DNA from: a virus
Length of the DNA stretch: 27,763 nt
Reading direction: 5' to 3' (one strand)
IMG/VR virus record: IMGVR_UViG_3300047477_000200
Location: 1-27,763 of that record
The position numbers were made by a program, and so were the translations under genes. This document shows positions 19,520-26,693 of the stretch, piece by piece. A model generated the notes under the pieces. The model saw only the letters and a program-made list of their open reading frames with translations. It had not been told where the DNA came from and ran no database searches. The first letter of the stretch is position 1; each line of letters opens with the position of its first letter.

Positions 19520-20482
19520 ATGCTCGCGGAAGACATTGACCTGGACACAGCTGACCGTGGTAACGACGTAGTGGGCGCTGTAGAGGCGCCGGACCGCACG
19601 GACACCGACGCACAGGCTGAGAAGGATCTGGCCGACCTCAAGCAAGAGGCTGTTGAAGAAAAGGTCGAAGAGAAAACCGACGACACTCCCGAAGACAAAC
19701 CCCGGAATGACAAGGGTCAGTTTGAGGCCAAGATCCCCAAGTCGCGTTTCGACGAGGCGGTGGGCAAGGAGCGCGCAGCCCGTGAGGCGGCTGAGCAGCG
19801 CTTGGCCGAGGCTGAGCGCAAGCTCAACGAGCGTGAGGCGGAGCAGGCGAAGAGCGTCAAGTTCGACGAGATGGAAGAGGCAATCTCGGAGCTTGAGAAG
19901 AAGCATACGAAGCTGCTGCTTGATGGAAACGAAGACGAGGCGGCGAAGGTGATGAAGCAGATTCGCCACTCTGAGCGCCAACTGGCTGCAGCAGAGGGTG
20001 AGGCCCGTGCAGTCGCGCGAGTCTCCGAGACCCTTGAGCGAGAGCGCCTGAACCTTGTTGTTGCTCAGCTGCAGGCGGACCACCCGGTTCTCAACGACAA
20101 GTCGGAAGAGTACGACGACGACATCACTGAGTTCGTGCTTGCTAAGCAACGGACCCTGATGAACAAAGAAGGGCTCAGCCCGTCTGTGGCGTTGAAGCGC
20201 GCGGCTGACGACGTTTTGAGTCGTTTCGCAAAGCCAGCCGAGGTCAAGGAAGAAGCCAAAGGGTTGGATTCGGCGGCGGCAGTCACCGAGCGCAAGCAGG
20301 CCCAGGTGGCGAAGAATCTGGACACAGCGCGGCGCCAGCCCGCAAGCCTGAAAGAGTCCGGCTTGGACTCAGATAAGGCAGGCCAGACAACGCAACTGCC
20401 GGATGCCGCCAAGATGACCGAAGCGGAGTTCAGCGCCTTACCTGAGACAGTCAAAGCGCGAATGCGCGGGGACATCATCTAA
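19520..20482 (+). CDS. Capsid scaffolding protein, 320 aa
   Basis: I place the start at ATG 19520 (MLAEDIDLDTADRGNDVVGA), which has AGAGGA 7 nt upstream; ATG 19514 touches that site. The protein is very acidic at the N-terminus, then KIPKSRFDEAVGKERAAREA leads into a long coiled coil (AEQRLAEAERKLNEREAEQA), which is typical of scaffolding proteins that go with N4-gp56-like capsids. The C-terminus (KMTEAEFSALPETVKARMRG) resembles the end of phage scaffolds that contacts the capsid protein. Position after the portal agrees. The capsid gene itself is delayed by the lysis genes. Confidence 0.85.
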   Translation: MLAEDIDLDTADRGNDVVGAVEAPDRTDTDAQAEKDLADLKQEAVEEKVEEKTDDTPEDKPRNDKGQFEAKIPKSRFDEAVGKERAAREAAEQRLAEAERKLNEREAEQAKSVKFDEMEEAISELEKKHTKLLLDGNEDEAAKVMKQIRHSERQLAAAEGEARAVARVSETLERERLNLVVAQLQADHPVLNDKSEEYDDDITEFVLAKQRTLMNKEGLSPSVALKRAADDVLSRFAKPAEVKEEAKGLDSAAAVTERKQAQVAKNLDTARRQPASLKESGLDSDKAGQTTQLPDAAKMTEAEFSALPETVKARMRGDII

Positions 20483-20517
20483 CCATGCCTACGGGCTACG
20501 ACTGCCAGGAGCTAGAC

Positions 20518-20943
20518 ATGGACCACCCCAAAGGGGCGTGCCCCGACATGGCCCACATCAAAGACAAGATCGACAGCATGGCCGAGCAGATAGAGCGCTT
20601 GGCCGCTTTGATGGAGCGACAGATCCGGCTCGAAGAACAGGCAGCTAACCATGCGGCTGCGGTAGGAAGAGCATTCACCCAGCTTGGAAACTTAGATCAG
20701 CGTGTCGGCGCTCTTGAGAAAACTGAGACGTATGTGCGCGGCGGCGTTAGGTACGCGGGGATCGCCGCAGTAGCGACCATCGGAATACTCGGGTGGGCCC
20801 TGAAAACACAAATGGATATCGTGCAACAGCTCCCGGTGCGATTGGACCGCATCGAGCGGCAGCAGGCGGAGGAAATCAAGATCGATGAGCGGCTGACTAC
20901 CGAGATCGAACGACTAAAGGCGGCTGATCATGCTCCACGCTGA
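20518..20943 (+). CDS. Coiled-coil protein with one membrane segment, possible holin-related, 141 aa
   Basis: ATG 20518 has AGGAG at 6 nt; ATG 20485 is in frame but lacks such a site. The N-terminal half is a coiled coil (IDSMAEQIERLAALMERQIR), then one transmembrane segment (GVRYAGIAAVATIGILGWAL, about 85-104) and a charged amphipathic tail (RLDRIERQQAEEIKIDERLT). Its place as first gene of the lysis cassette, overlapping the holin start by 14 nt, suggests a role in holin function or its control. No enzyme motif is present. Confidence 0.65.
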   Translation: MDHPKGACPDMAHIKDKIDSMAEQIERLAALMERQIRLEEQAANHAAAVGRAFTQLGNLDQRVGALEKTETYVRGGVRYAGIAAVATIGILGWALKTQMDIVQQLPVRLDRIERQQAEEIKIDERLTTEIERLKAADHAPR

Positions 20944-21133
20944 TTGGAAAAACATTCTCAAGCGCGCCTGGTCCATCCGCTGGATGGCGCTTGCCGCGTT
21001 GTTTTCGGCGGCAGAGGTCATGGTGCCGATGTTCCCAGACAAGATGCCACGTGGTTTATTTGCGATCCTGACGGGGGTCGCCGTGGGCGGGGCGTTTATC
21101 TCCAGACTGATGGCACAACGTGATGTCGACTGA
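20930..21133 (+). CDS. Holin (DUF7940-like), 67 aa
   Basis: The product begins MLHADWKNILKRAWSIRWMA, then LAALFSAAEVMVPMFPDKMP, a second hydrophobic segment RGLFAILTGVAVGGAFISRL, and ends MAQRDVD. Two transmembrane helices, a short basic start and the LHADWK opening fit a small holin family I associate with DUF7940. Holins form lesions in the inner membrane at a set time and let the endolysin act. It is coupled to both neighbours by overlaps. Confidence 0.78.
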   Translation: MLHADWKNILKRAWSIRWMALAALFSAAEVMVPMFPDKMPRGLFAILTGVAVGGAFISRLMAQRDVD

Positions 21134-21581
21134 CCGCACAATCACCCTCAAACGCAAGACTGCCGCGGCAGGATTCACCCTCGGCATTTTGACGATGGGC
21201 GCGCTCGGATCTGCGGGGATCTATCAGTACAACACCGTCGAGGACGCGGTGCGGAAGCTGAGCAACTGCACGCAGACGACCTGCACCGGGAAGATCGACG
21301 GCAAGACGGCGATCCCAGCAGGCCGGTACGAGATCCGCGACACCTACTCTCCGCGATTCAAAAAGCATGTGCTTGAGCTGGTCGGCGTACCTGGATTCCA
21401 GGGAATCCGCATTCACTCAGGTAACACCGCAGACGACTCAGAGGGATGCTTGATCCTCGGGCTGAAAGGCACGGAGTTCGGCGTTGCCGAGTCCCGCGCA
21501 GCAATGGCGCAGTTCAACGCAGACGTTCGTAAGGCACTCGCCAAGGGGCGGGTGTTTATCGTTATTGAGGATGCGAAATGA
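21123..21581 (+). CDS. DUF5675 protein with N-terminal SAR-like segment; endolysin candidate, 152 aa
   Basis: After a basic start (MSTDRTITLKRKTAAAG) comes a weakly hydrophobic stretch rich in Gly, Ala and Ser (FTLGILTMGALGSAGIY), as in signal-anchor-release domains. The rest matches DUF5675: TAIPAGRYEIRDTYSPRF, ELVGVPGFQGIRIHSGN, DDSEGCLILG. The conserved His and Cys of IHSGN and EGCLI recall the arrangement in L,D-transpeptidase-like enzymes, but activity is not established. No lysozyme, amidase or transglycosylase is seen elsewhere in the cassette, so this is the best candidate for cutting peptidoglycan. ATG 21123 overlaps the holin stop. Confidence 0.72.
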   Translation: MSTDRTITLKRKTAAAGFTLGILTMGALGSAGIYQYNTVEDAVRKLSNCTQTTCTGKIDGKTAIPAGRYEIRDTYSPRFKKHVLELVGVPGFQGIRIHSGNTADDSEGCLILGLKGTEFGVAESRAAMAQFNADVRKALAKGRVFIVIEDAK

Positions 21582-22126
21582 TCTACCTGATTGCAACCCT
21601 CGCGGTCGTATTGGTCGCCTTTGCGCTCATCCCTGGCGGTCTGCGCTGGCTCGCGCTGCTGATCCCCCACATCGTCGTCAAGATTGCCGCTTGGTCGCTA
21701 GCCTACGTCGCAGTCAAATGGTTCTCGACCGAGGACGGACGCTCTTTGCGCTGGCCGCTCCGCTGGATGATGACCAAAGACGCGGATCTGTTCGGCGATA
21801 GCTACTGGCAGATTGAGTGCCGCGAGAAGGGGATCGACCCGAGGTCTGACGCAGCACGCATTGCTTGGTTGCGGCGAAACGGCGGACATACCGTCAATTA
21901 CGGGCTGCTCGGCGTCGATGTAACCCAGGACTGGGTCGATAAGTACCGCGACCCTATGACGCACTGGATCAGCGGCGGGCCGCTGTGGATCAGCGACAAC
22001 GCATTCGAGCTGTGGGTCTCAATCCTCGGTGTTGATTTCATGGCCGGATGGAACCTGATTGGCCATCAGCACGGCCGGGCGAAATACTGGGCGCAGATCC
22101 GGCGCTCCAAACCCCTGAATCCGTAG
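21578..22126 (+). CDS. Membrane protein of unknown function (DUF7338-like), 182 aa
   Basis: The N-terminus MIYLIATLAVVLVAFALIPG and LRWLALLIPHIVVKIAAWSL form two transmembrane helices. The rest is soluble, Trp- and Arg-rich (SYWQIECREKGIDPRSDAAR, IAWLRRNGGHTVNYGLLG, GWNLIGHQHGRAKYWAQIR). I associate this pattern with DUF7338, found in phage lysis or late regions without a known role. It overlaps the DUF5675 gene by 4 nt (ATGA) and precedes the spanin genes by 9 nt. Confidence 0.7.
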   Translation: MIYLIATLAVVLVAFALIPGGLRWLALLIPHIVVKIAAWSLAYVAVKWFSTEDGRSLRWPLRWMMTKDADLFGDSYWQIECREKGIDPRSDAARIAWLRRNGGHTVNYGLLGVDVTQDWVDKYRDPMTHWISGGPLWISDNAFELWVSILGVDFMAGWNLIGHQHGRAKYWAQIRRSKPLNP

Positions 22127-22135
22127 GAGCTGAGC

Positions 22136-22654
22136 ATGCTGAACTACCTTGGCTTGTGGTGGGTGAAGGCGGTGATTGTAGGCGCGCTCGTGGCAGCGGT
22201 CGGCTGGGAAACCTACCAGGCTGGTTATGACCGATGTTTCAAGACCTCCAGCCTTCAGGTGACGGCCTTGACCAAGAAGGTGAGCGATATCGAAGCACAA
22301 CGCCTTCGAGACGTGGCAGACCTGAGCGAGCGCAACCGGCTCCTGGAGCGGGCCTGGGCGGCAGATGTCGCACAGATCGACAAAACCATGACGGAGAAAC
22401 TACACCGTGAAACCGCTAAACGTAATAGTGCTGTCGCTGGTATTCGGCTTGGCACAACTAGCCTGTTCGTCCCCGTTGCCAAAGCCGATTGTTCAACCGG
22501 CAGCGTTACCGATCCCGCCAGCGGAGTTGATGGTGCCTATCGAGCCGAACTTTCTGACGAGGCTGCTGAATTTCTTATCAACCTCGCCTCAGAGGCCGAT
22601 GCCTGTGCCATCAGACTTACCGCCGCCCAGGAATTGATCAAGAGTGAGCGTTGA
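22136..22654 (+). CDS. i-spanin (Rz-like), 172 aa
   Basis: The product has one N-terminal transmembrane segment (WWVKAVIVGALVAAVGWETY) and a periplasmic coiled coil (VTALTKKVSDIEAQRLRDVA and following), as in Rz-type inner-membrane spanins. GAGCTGAGC precedes the ATG. A second gene is embedded in another frame at 22407-22637, the usual Rz/Rz1 arrangement. Spanins fuse inner and outer membranes in the last step of lysis of Gram-negative hosts. Confidence 0.82.
   Translation: MLNYLGLWWVKAVIVGALVAAVGWETYQAGYDRCFKTSSLQVTALTKKVSDIEAQRLRDVADLSERNRLLERAWAADVAQIDKTMTEKLHRETAKRNSAVAGIRLGTTSLFVPVAKADCSTGSVTDPASGVDGAYRAELSDEAAEFLINLASEADACAIRLTAAQELIKSER
22407..22637 (+). CDS. o-spanin (Rz1-like lipoprotein), 76 aa, nested in the Rz gene
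   Basis: From GTG 22407 the product reads MKPLNVIVLSLVFGLAQLAC, then SSPLPKPIVQPAALPIPPAE. A signal sequence ends in LAQLAC, an acceptable though not ideal lipobox, followed by a proline-rich stretch, as expected for an Rz1 outer-membrane lipoprotein. A GGAG site lies about 10 nt upstream. It is wholly inside the Rz gene in the +1 frame. Confidence 0.78.
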   Translation: MKPLNVIVLSLVFGLAQLACSSPLPKPIVQPAALPIPPAELMVPIEPNFLTRLLNFLSTSPQRPMPVPSDLPPPRN

Positions 22655-22661
22655 TTTTTGC

Positions 22662-22691
22662 TTGACGCTCTCACGCTCTCTGTTGTAGTCT
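22662..22691 (+). promoter_or_regulatory. Candidate sigma70 promoter for the major capsid gene
   Basis: TTGACG (22662-22667), 18-bp spacer, TAGTCT (22686-22691), immediately followed by GACAGAG. Same -35 and -10 hexamers as the terminase promoter, again with the CTGACAG element at the -10 edge. Confidence 0.55.
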
Positions 22692-22711
22692 GACAGAGCG
22701 AGAAATTTAGT

Positions 22712-22832
22712 TGCTGGGCAATTCACCGCCCAGCAGCCTTGTTCGCCCCGCTTAGCCACCAGCGACACAGGTGGCCGGCTCGTCCCCGTCATAAGTCGTT
22801 CGAAGTTTCCGCAAGTTGCCAGCGACACGGCA
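22712..22832 (+). promoter_or_regulatory. Structured leader of the major capsid mRNA
   Basis: Three stem-loops lie in the 5' leader: TGCTGGGC/GCCCAGCA (22712-22735, 8 bp), GCCACC/GGTGGC (22755-22775) and TGCC/GGCA (22817-22832). The last two share the loop AGCGACAC within a 10-nt repeat CCAGCGACAC (22759, 22819). None has a T-run. The leader is about 190 nt long. Confidence 0.55.
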
Positions 22833-22888
22833 CCGCAAGGATCACGTTGATCCGAAACCCGTTCGACATATTCGATGGAGGCGCCGAC

Positions 22889-24001
22889 ATGGCCCAAACC
22901 AATTTCGCACAGCTCACCTCTGAGCAAAAGACAGTGTGGTCGCTGGACTTCTGGAAACAGGCCCGCAACCTTTCGTTCATCAACAAGTTCCTTGGCAAAG
23001 ACGCCAACTCGATGATTCAGCACATTACTGAGCTGAAGAAGACCGAGAAGGGCGCCCGTGCCGTCATTACCCTGCTGGCCGACCTCGAAGGTGACGGTGT
23101 GGCTGGGGACCGCACCCTGGAAGGCAACGAAGAAATCCTGAAGTCTTATGACCAGGTAATTCGCATTGACCAGATGCGTAACGCTAACCGCCACGAAGGT
23201 CGCATGGCGGACCAGAAGTCGGTGGTTACCTTCCGCGAGAACTCGCGTGACAAGCTGGCCTACTGGCTGTCTGACCGCATGGACCAGATGGCGTTCCTGA
23301 CTCTGGCTGGTAAGTCTTACGCCTACCATCCGAACGGCACGACTCGTGTGGGCTCAGACCTCAAGAATCTTGAGTTCGCAGCTGACGTAGTGGCGCCGAG
23401 TGCCAAGCGCGTAGGTCGATGGGATAACACCGCCAAGTCCTTCGTTGTTGGTGGTGGTGCAAATACCGTTGTTGGAACAGACACCCCGGCTTGGGAGCTG
23501 TTCGTTGCGCTCAAGGCGTACGCCAAGGAAAACTACATCCGCGGTGTGGTCGCTGACGGCGGGGAAGAAACCTACCACGCCTTCTTGTCACCGCTGGCAA
23601 TGGCCAAGCTGAAGCTCGACCCGGTCTATCGCGACAACCTGCGTTACGCGCAGCAACGCGGTTCGCAGAACGAGCTGTTCACCGGTTCCAGCGTCAAGCT
23701 CGATGGCATCTACTTGCACGAGTTCCGTCACGTACCGAACACGCGACTGGCTGCATCCGGTAGCAAGTTTGGTGGCACCGGTACGGTGGACGGCTGCCAG
23801 ATTCTGTTCTGCGGCGCCCAGGCGCTCGGCATGGCAGACATCGGCAACTCTGAGTGGGTGGAGAAGGAGTTCGACTTCGACAACCAGCCTGGCATCAGCA
23901 TCGCCAAGATCCTCGGCTTCCTGAAGCCTCAATTCGCCACACAGTACAGCGGCGGCACCAAAGAAGATCACGGTGTCATCTCTGCCTACGTGGCTCAGTA
24001 A
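22889..24001 (+). CDS. Major capsid protein, N4-gp56-like, 370 aa
   Basis: I start at ATG 22889 (MAQTNFAQLTSEQKTVWSLD) because GGAGG lies 7-8 nt upstream; the longer reading runs into the structured leader. The family pattern is clear: VWSLDFWKQARNLSFINKFL, a segment with TELKKTEKGARAVITLLADL, DRTLEGNEEILKSYDQVIRI, MRNANRHEGRMADQK and the end (DFDNQPGISIAKILGFLKPQ). It forms the icosahedral shell with an HK97-type fold. It has its own promoter-like sequence and leader, in line with the need for high expression. The scaffold gene is about 2.4 kb upstream, separated by lysis genes. Confidence 0.92.
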   Translation: MAQTNFAQLTSEQKTVWSLDFWKQARNLSFINKFLGKDANSMIQHITELKKTEKGARAVITLLADLEGDGVAGDRTLEGNEEILKSYDQVIRIDQMRNANRHEGRMADQKSVVTFRENSRDKLAYWLSDRMDQMAFLTLAGKSYAYHPNGTTRVGSDLKNLEFAADVVAPSAKRVGRWDNTAKSFVVGGGANTVVGTDTPAWELFVALKAYAKENYIRGVVADGGEETYHAFLSPLAMAKLKLDPVYRDNLRYAQQRGSQNELFTGSSVKLDGIYLHEFRHVPNTRLAASGSKFGGTGTVDGCQILFCGAQALGMADIGNSEWVEKEFDFDNQPGISIAKILGFLKPQFATQYSGGTKEDHGVISAYVAQ

Positions 24002-24013
24002 GGAGTAACGAAC

Positions 24014-24454
24014 ATGGCTCTTCTTCAAGCTGCACGAACTGCACAGTGGCCGTTGCTTGCCACTTTTACCTTCAACTTTGATGACACCATCAAGGACATC
24101 AACGGCGTGACAAAGACCTTCGGGGCTGTGGTTGGTGATGCCGTGGTGTGCCAAGCGATCAACCTGCCGGAAGGCGCAGTGGTTGTCGGTGGCGAAGTCG
24201 TAGTTGAGACCGCAGGTGTTGGGCCGACTGTGTATACCGTCAGCCTGGGCGACTCTGCCTCGGCCACTCGGTATGCCAACGCTGTCAACTTGCTCTCTGC
24301 GGCCCGCACGGCGCTCACTCTGACGGGGTTCCGCACGTCGGAAAACATCCGCTTGACCATTGCTTCAACGGTGGCTAACGCAACCGCGGGCAAGGCAACG
24401 GTCCGGGTGCTGTACGAGATCCCGAACCGCGCAAACGAGACCATCCCTAACTGA
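24014..24454 (+). CDS. Head-associated structural protein, probable decoration protein, 146 aa
   Basis: The product begins MALLQAARTAQWPLLATFTF and is rich in Val, Ala, Gly and Thr with alternating beta-strand patterns (AVVVGGEVVVETAGVGPTVY, KATVRVLYEIPNRANET). It follows the capsid gene after 12 nt with an AAGGAG-type site (TAAGGAGTAACGAAC). Position and composition fit a capsid decoration or cement protein, but no specific family is identified. A hairpin follows the stop. Confidence 0.75.
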   Translation: MALLQAARTAQWPLLATFTFNFDDTIKDINGVTKTFGAVVGDAVVCQAINLPEGAVVVGGEVVVETAGVGPTVYTVSLGDSASATRYANAVNLLSAARTALTLTGFRTSENIRLTIASTVANATAGKATVRVLYEIPNRANETIPN

Positions 24455-24464
24455 TCTTGACCAC

Positions 24465-24487
24465 GGCGGGCTTCGGCCCGCCAATTT
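24465..24487 (+). terminator. Hairpin with TTCG tetraloop, weak terminator or mRNA-stability element
   Basis: GGCGGGC-TTCG-GCCCGCC (24465-24482), a 7-bp GC-only stem, followed by AATTTC. The T-run is poor, so it may only reduce read-through or protect the 3' end of the capsid message. Confidence 0.55.
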
Positions 24488-24501
24488 CAAAGGAGGTAGA
24501 A

Positions 24502-24876
24502 ATGCCGCTCTATGTATTGAATCGAGACTACTCGCTGCGCACCGTTGACGGCGTGGTCAGTTTCGTCAAAGGCGAGCCCACCTGGGTTACTCCGTCGATG
24601 GTGAAGCACGCTGTGTCAATTGGCGCTGAGCGCGTGGACCAAAGCACTGAGGTGGATCTGATCGGTGAGCCTGTTGCGAAAGAGCAGCTGAGCGCAGAGG
24701 ACCGCCAAGCGTTGCTTCAGGCAGCGTTCGAACAGATTGAAGCCACAAACGATACCAAGGATTTCTCAGGCGCAGGTGTGCCCACCGTTAAGGCCGTCGA
24801 GAAGATCACAGGTTTCGACGTGGACCGCGTTGAAGTCACCAAAGCGTGGGCTGAGTACCGCGCAGCGAAGGCTTAA
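24502..24876 (+). CDS. Phage structural-region protein of unknown function, 124 aa
   Basis: ATG 24502 (MPLYVLNRDYSLRTVDGVVS) has a near-perfect AAAGGAGGTAG site at a good distance; the longer reading would run through the hairpin. The N-terminal half is beta-rich (FVKGEPTWVTPSMVKHAVSI), the C-terminal half acidic and helical (SAEDRQALLQAAFEQIEATN, VEVTKAWAEYRAAKA). Located between decoration and adaptor genes, it may be a head-completion or virion-associated protein. Confidence 0.75.
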   Translation: MPLYVLNRDYSLRTVDGVVSFVKGEPTWVTPSMVKHAVSIGAERVDQSTEVDLIGEPVAKEQLSAEDRQALLQAAFEQIEATNDTKDFSGAGVPTVKAVEKITGFDVDRVEVTKAWAEYRAAKA

Positions 24877-24882
24877 AAGCCA

Positions 24883-25563
24883 ATGACCCCGAATGACCTT
24901 TACCTCGCGTTTCGTGCAGACGTAGTTGATGTAGCCGCACCGTATCTTTGGAGTGATGAAGAGGTGTGGCGCTACATGAATGACGCCTACATGACGTTCT
25001 GGCGCAAGGTAGGGGGCATTCCTGACTTCACCTCGACAGCTTGCAGCGTGCCCATCGTGGCGGGTGTTGAGAGCAGCAGGCTAAACCCCTCCATCCTACG
25101 CATCATGTCCGCTTCCCGAGCGAGTGATTTCGGAAAGGTAGAGGTCATCAACTCGACGGATCTCGGGCGCTTACGGTCATCTGACTACGGCCAGATGAAA
25201 GAGGTGCGCCTCGATAAAGCTGCGGGTCAAGTGCGGTACATGGTTATCGGCATGCGGAAGAACCAGGTGCGGTGGGTGCAAGTGCCGGAGAAGGATGACG
25301 TGTGCAATCTGGTGATTCACCGGCTTCCGTTGGAATCCCTTACTCCACAAAGTGAAGAGATTGATGAGCTTGAAGAGATCCATCATTCGCGCTTGCTGTT
25401 GTGGATGAAACACTTGGCATATTTGAAGCAGGACGCAGAGACTTTTGACAAAGGTCGCTCGGATGTAAACGCCGCGGAGTTCAACGCCTACTGCTCTGAG
25501 TGCGTTGCCGAGAAGTCGCGCTACATGCACAAAACACGGGTGGTGCAATATGGGGGTATCTAA
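24883..25563 (+). CDS. Head-tail adaptor-like protein (DUF6682-like), 226 aa
   Basis: The start MTPNDLYLAFRADVVDVAAP and the segment SDEEVWRYMNDAYMTFWRKV are typical of adaptor proteins that bind below the portal: helical bundle first, then beta strands (QVRYMVIGMRKNQVRWVQVP, VCNLVIHRLPLESLTP), then further helices (ELEEIHHSRLLLWMKHLAYL, KQDAETFDKGRSDVN). I associate it with DUF6682. It should seal the portal channel and connect the tail. It begins 6 nt after the previous gene and overlaps the next by 14 nt. Confidence 0.78.
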   Translation: MTPNDLYLAFRADVVDVAAPYLWSDEEVWRYMNDAYMTFWRKVGGIPDFTSTACSVPIVAGVESSRLNPSILRIMSASRASDFGKVEVINSTDLGRLRSSDYGQMKEVRLDKAAGQVRYMVIGMRKNQVRWVQVPEKDDVCNLVIHRLPLESLTPQSEEIDELEEIHHSRLLLWMKHLAYLKQDAETFDKGRSDVNAAEFNAYCSECVAEKSRYMHKTRVVQYGGI

Positions 25564-26152
25564 ACAGAACCTGAAGCTGCAGGCCGGCGCGACAAACACG
25601 CTCGTCATCCGGTGGGAGGATGCGGACCACTTGCTGTACAAGCAAGTCACGGCAGTTGTTTCCCAGATACCGCTACGCCTCACAGTACCTGGTCACGGGA
25701 TTCCTGATGGTTGGAGTGCGGGATTTATAGGGTTCTCCGGCGTGAATTTCAATGCAAAAACAATGCCCCCTCGCCCTGTAGATATGCGAGAGGTCACTGT
25801 AATCGACGCCAACACAATTGAGTTTAATGATCTTGTGGTGACGACCGCCCCTGGCATCTCAAACGCGATTTTGGTGTTCTACGTTCCGCGTGAATTGGCG
25901 GGATATACGGCGCGTATGCAGGTTCGTGCGAGTGCGAACTCAGAGGTCGCTCTGTTGAGTCTCACGAGCCCATTAGACGGCATCATTGTCGATGCAGCAA
26001 CGTACAAAACAACTGTGACAGTTAAACCAAGCGACACAGAAAATGTTACGTGGTTCAACGGTGTGTATGACGTTGAGTTTGTCTCAGGTTCTGGTGATGT
26101 TGTCCGAGTGCTTCAAGGCGATGTTGTGCTCGAAAAGGAGGTAACGCGATGA
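25550..26152 (+). CDS. Tail or neck structural protein, 200 aa
   Basis: ATG 25550 (MGVSKQNLKLQAGATNTLVI) lies inside the end of the adaptor gene. The protein is almost all beta-like, with repeated Ig-like strand patterns (YTARMQVRASANSEVALLSL, YKTTVTVKPSDTENVTWFNG, VYDVEFVSGSGDVVRVLQGD). Phage neck and tail proteins of this type are common after the adaptor. No specific family is named. Confidence 0.72.
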   Translation: MGVSKQNLKLQAGATNTLVIRWEDADHLLYKQVTAVVSQIPLRLTVPGHGIPDGWSAGFIGFSGVNFNAKTMPPRPVDMREVTVIDANTIEFNDLVVTTAPGISNAILVFYVPRELAGYTARMQVRASANSEVALLSLTSPLDGIIVDAATYKTTVTVKPSDTENVTWFNGVYDVEFVSGSGDVVRVLQGDVVLEKEVTR

Positions 26153-26304
26153 TGTACGTGAATGAGGATGTGAAGTCTGCGTCCATCTCTGCAGTGAAGA
26201 TTTTGGCAAACGGCGAGCGAGTGGATCTCGGCGTAATCGCGTTTTATCACCGCAACCCGCTTAAGCGTTTTGCGTTTTACATACGAAAATTGTTTGGAGC
26301 ATAA
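26149..26304 (+). CDS. Small basic protein, 51 aa
   Basis: ATG 26149 overlaps the previous stop (ATGATG/TGA), with a strong AAAAGGAGG site 7 nt upstream. The product reads MMYVNEDVKSASISAVKILA, NGERVDLGVIAFYHRNPLKR and FAFYIRKLFGA, a beta-rich body with a basic, aromatic tail that could touch a membrane or nucleic acid. It ends 2 nt before the next gene. Function unknown. Confidence 0.72.
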   Translation: MMYVNEDVKSASISAVKILANGERVDLGVIAFYHRNPLKRFAFYIRKLFGA

Positions 26305-26306
26305 CC

Positions 26307-26675
26307 ATGGCAACAATCCTAGCAAATACCGGCAAAGCCCTGATGACTTCGCGCATGAAGGGCCTGGGCACCGAGCCGACCTTCGTGGCGTGGGGGACCG
26401 GCGCGGGCACGGCGGCAGCCGCGGACACCACGTTGTTTACAGAATCGGCAGAGGCTCGTGTCAGCGGGACAAGCTCGCAGGCCACCACCACAACTACCAA
26501 CGACACCTATCAGGTCGTCGGAACGATCACCGCCTCCGCAGGGCGGACGATTACGAATGCCGGTTTGTTTGACGCAAGTACAGCTGGGAATTTGTTTGTC
26601 AAAGGTGACTTTACCGGGGTTGCTCTGAATACGGGCGAGTCCATCCAATTCACCATTGGCGTGCAGCTGACCTAA
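26307..26675 (+). CDS. Virion or tail-fibre-related protein, 122 aa
   Basis: The protein begins MATILANTGKALMTSRMKGL and has a Thr/Ala-rich, beta-strand pattern: SAEARVSGTSSQATTTTTND, TYQVVGTITASAGRTITNAG, LFDASTAGNLFVKGDFTGVA, LNTGESIQFTIGVQLT. The ending GESIQFTIGVQ is shared by a family of phage structural proteins found near tail fibres. GGAG lies 8 nt before the ATG. Exact role unknown. Confidence 0.75.
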   Translation: MATILANTGKALMTSRMKGLGTEPTFVAWGTGAGTAAAADTTLFTESAEARVSGTSSQATTTTTNDTYQVVGTITASAGRTITNAGLFDASTAGNLFVKGDFTGVALNTGESIQFTIGVQLT

Positions 26676-26693
26676 TTACAAGGAGGGCACGCC

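Noticed and set aside
22739-22888. 50-residue extension of the major capsid protein
   Set aside because: It would translate the structured leader; ATG 22889 has GGAGG at the right distance and gives the family N-terminus.
22589-23329. 246-aa minus-strand frame opposite the capsid gene
   Set aside because: Antisense to a confidently identified capsid gene and its leader, with no supporting motifs.
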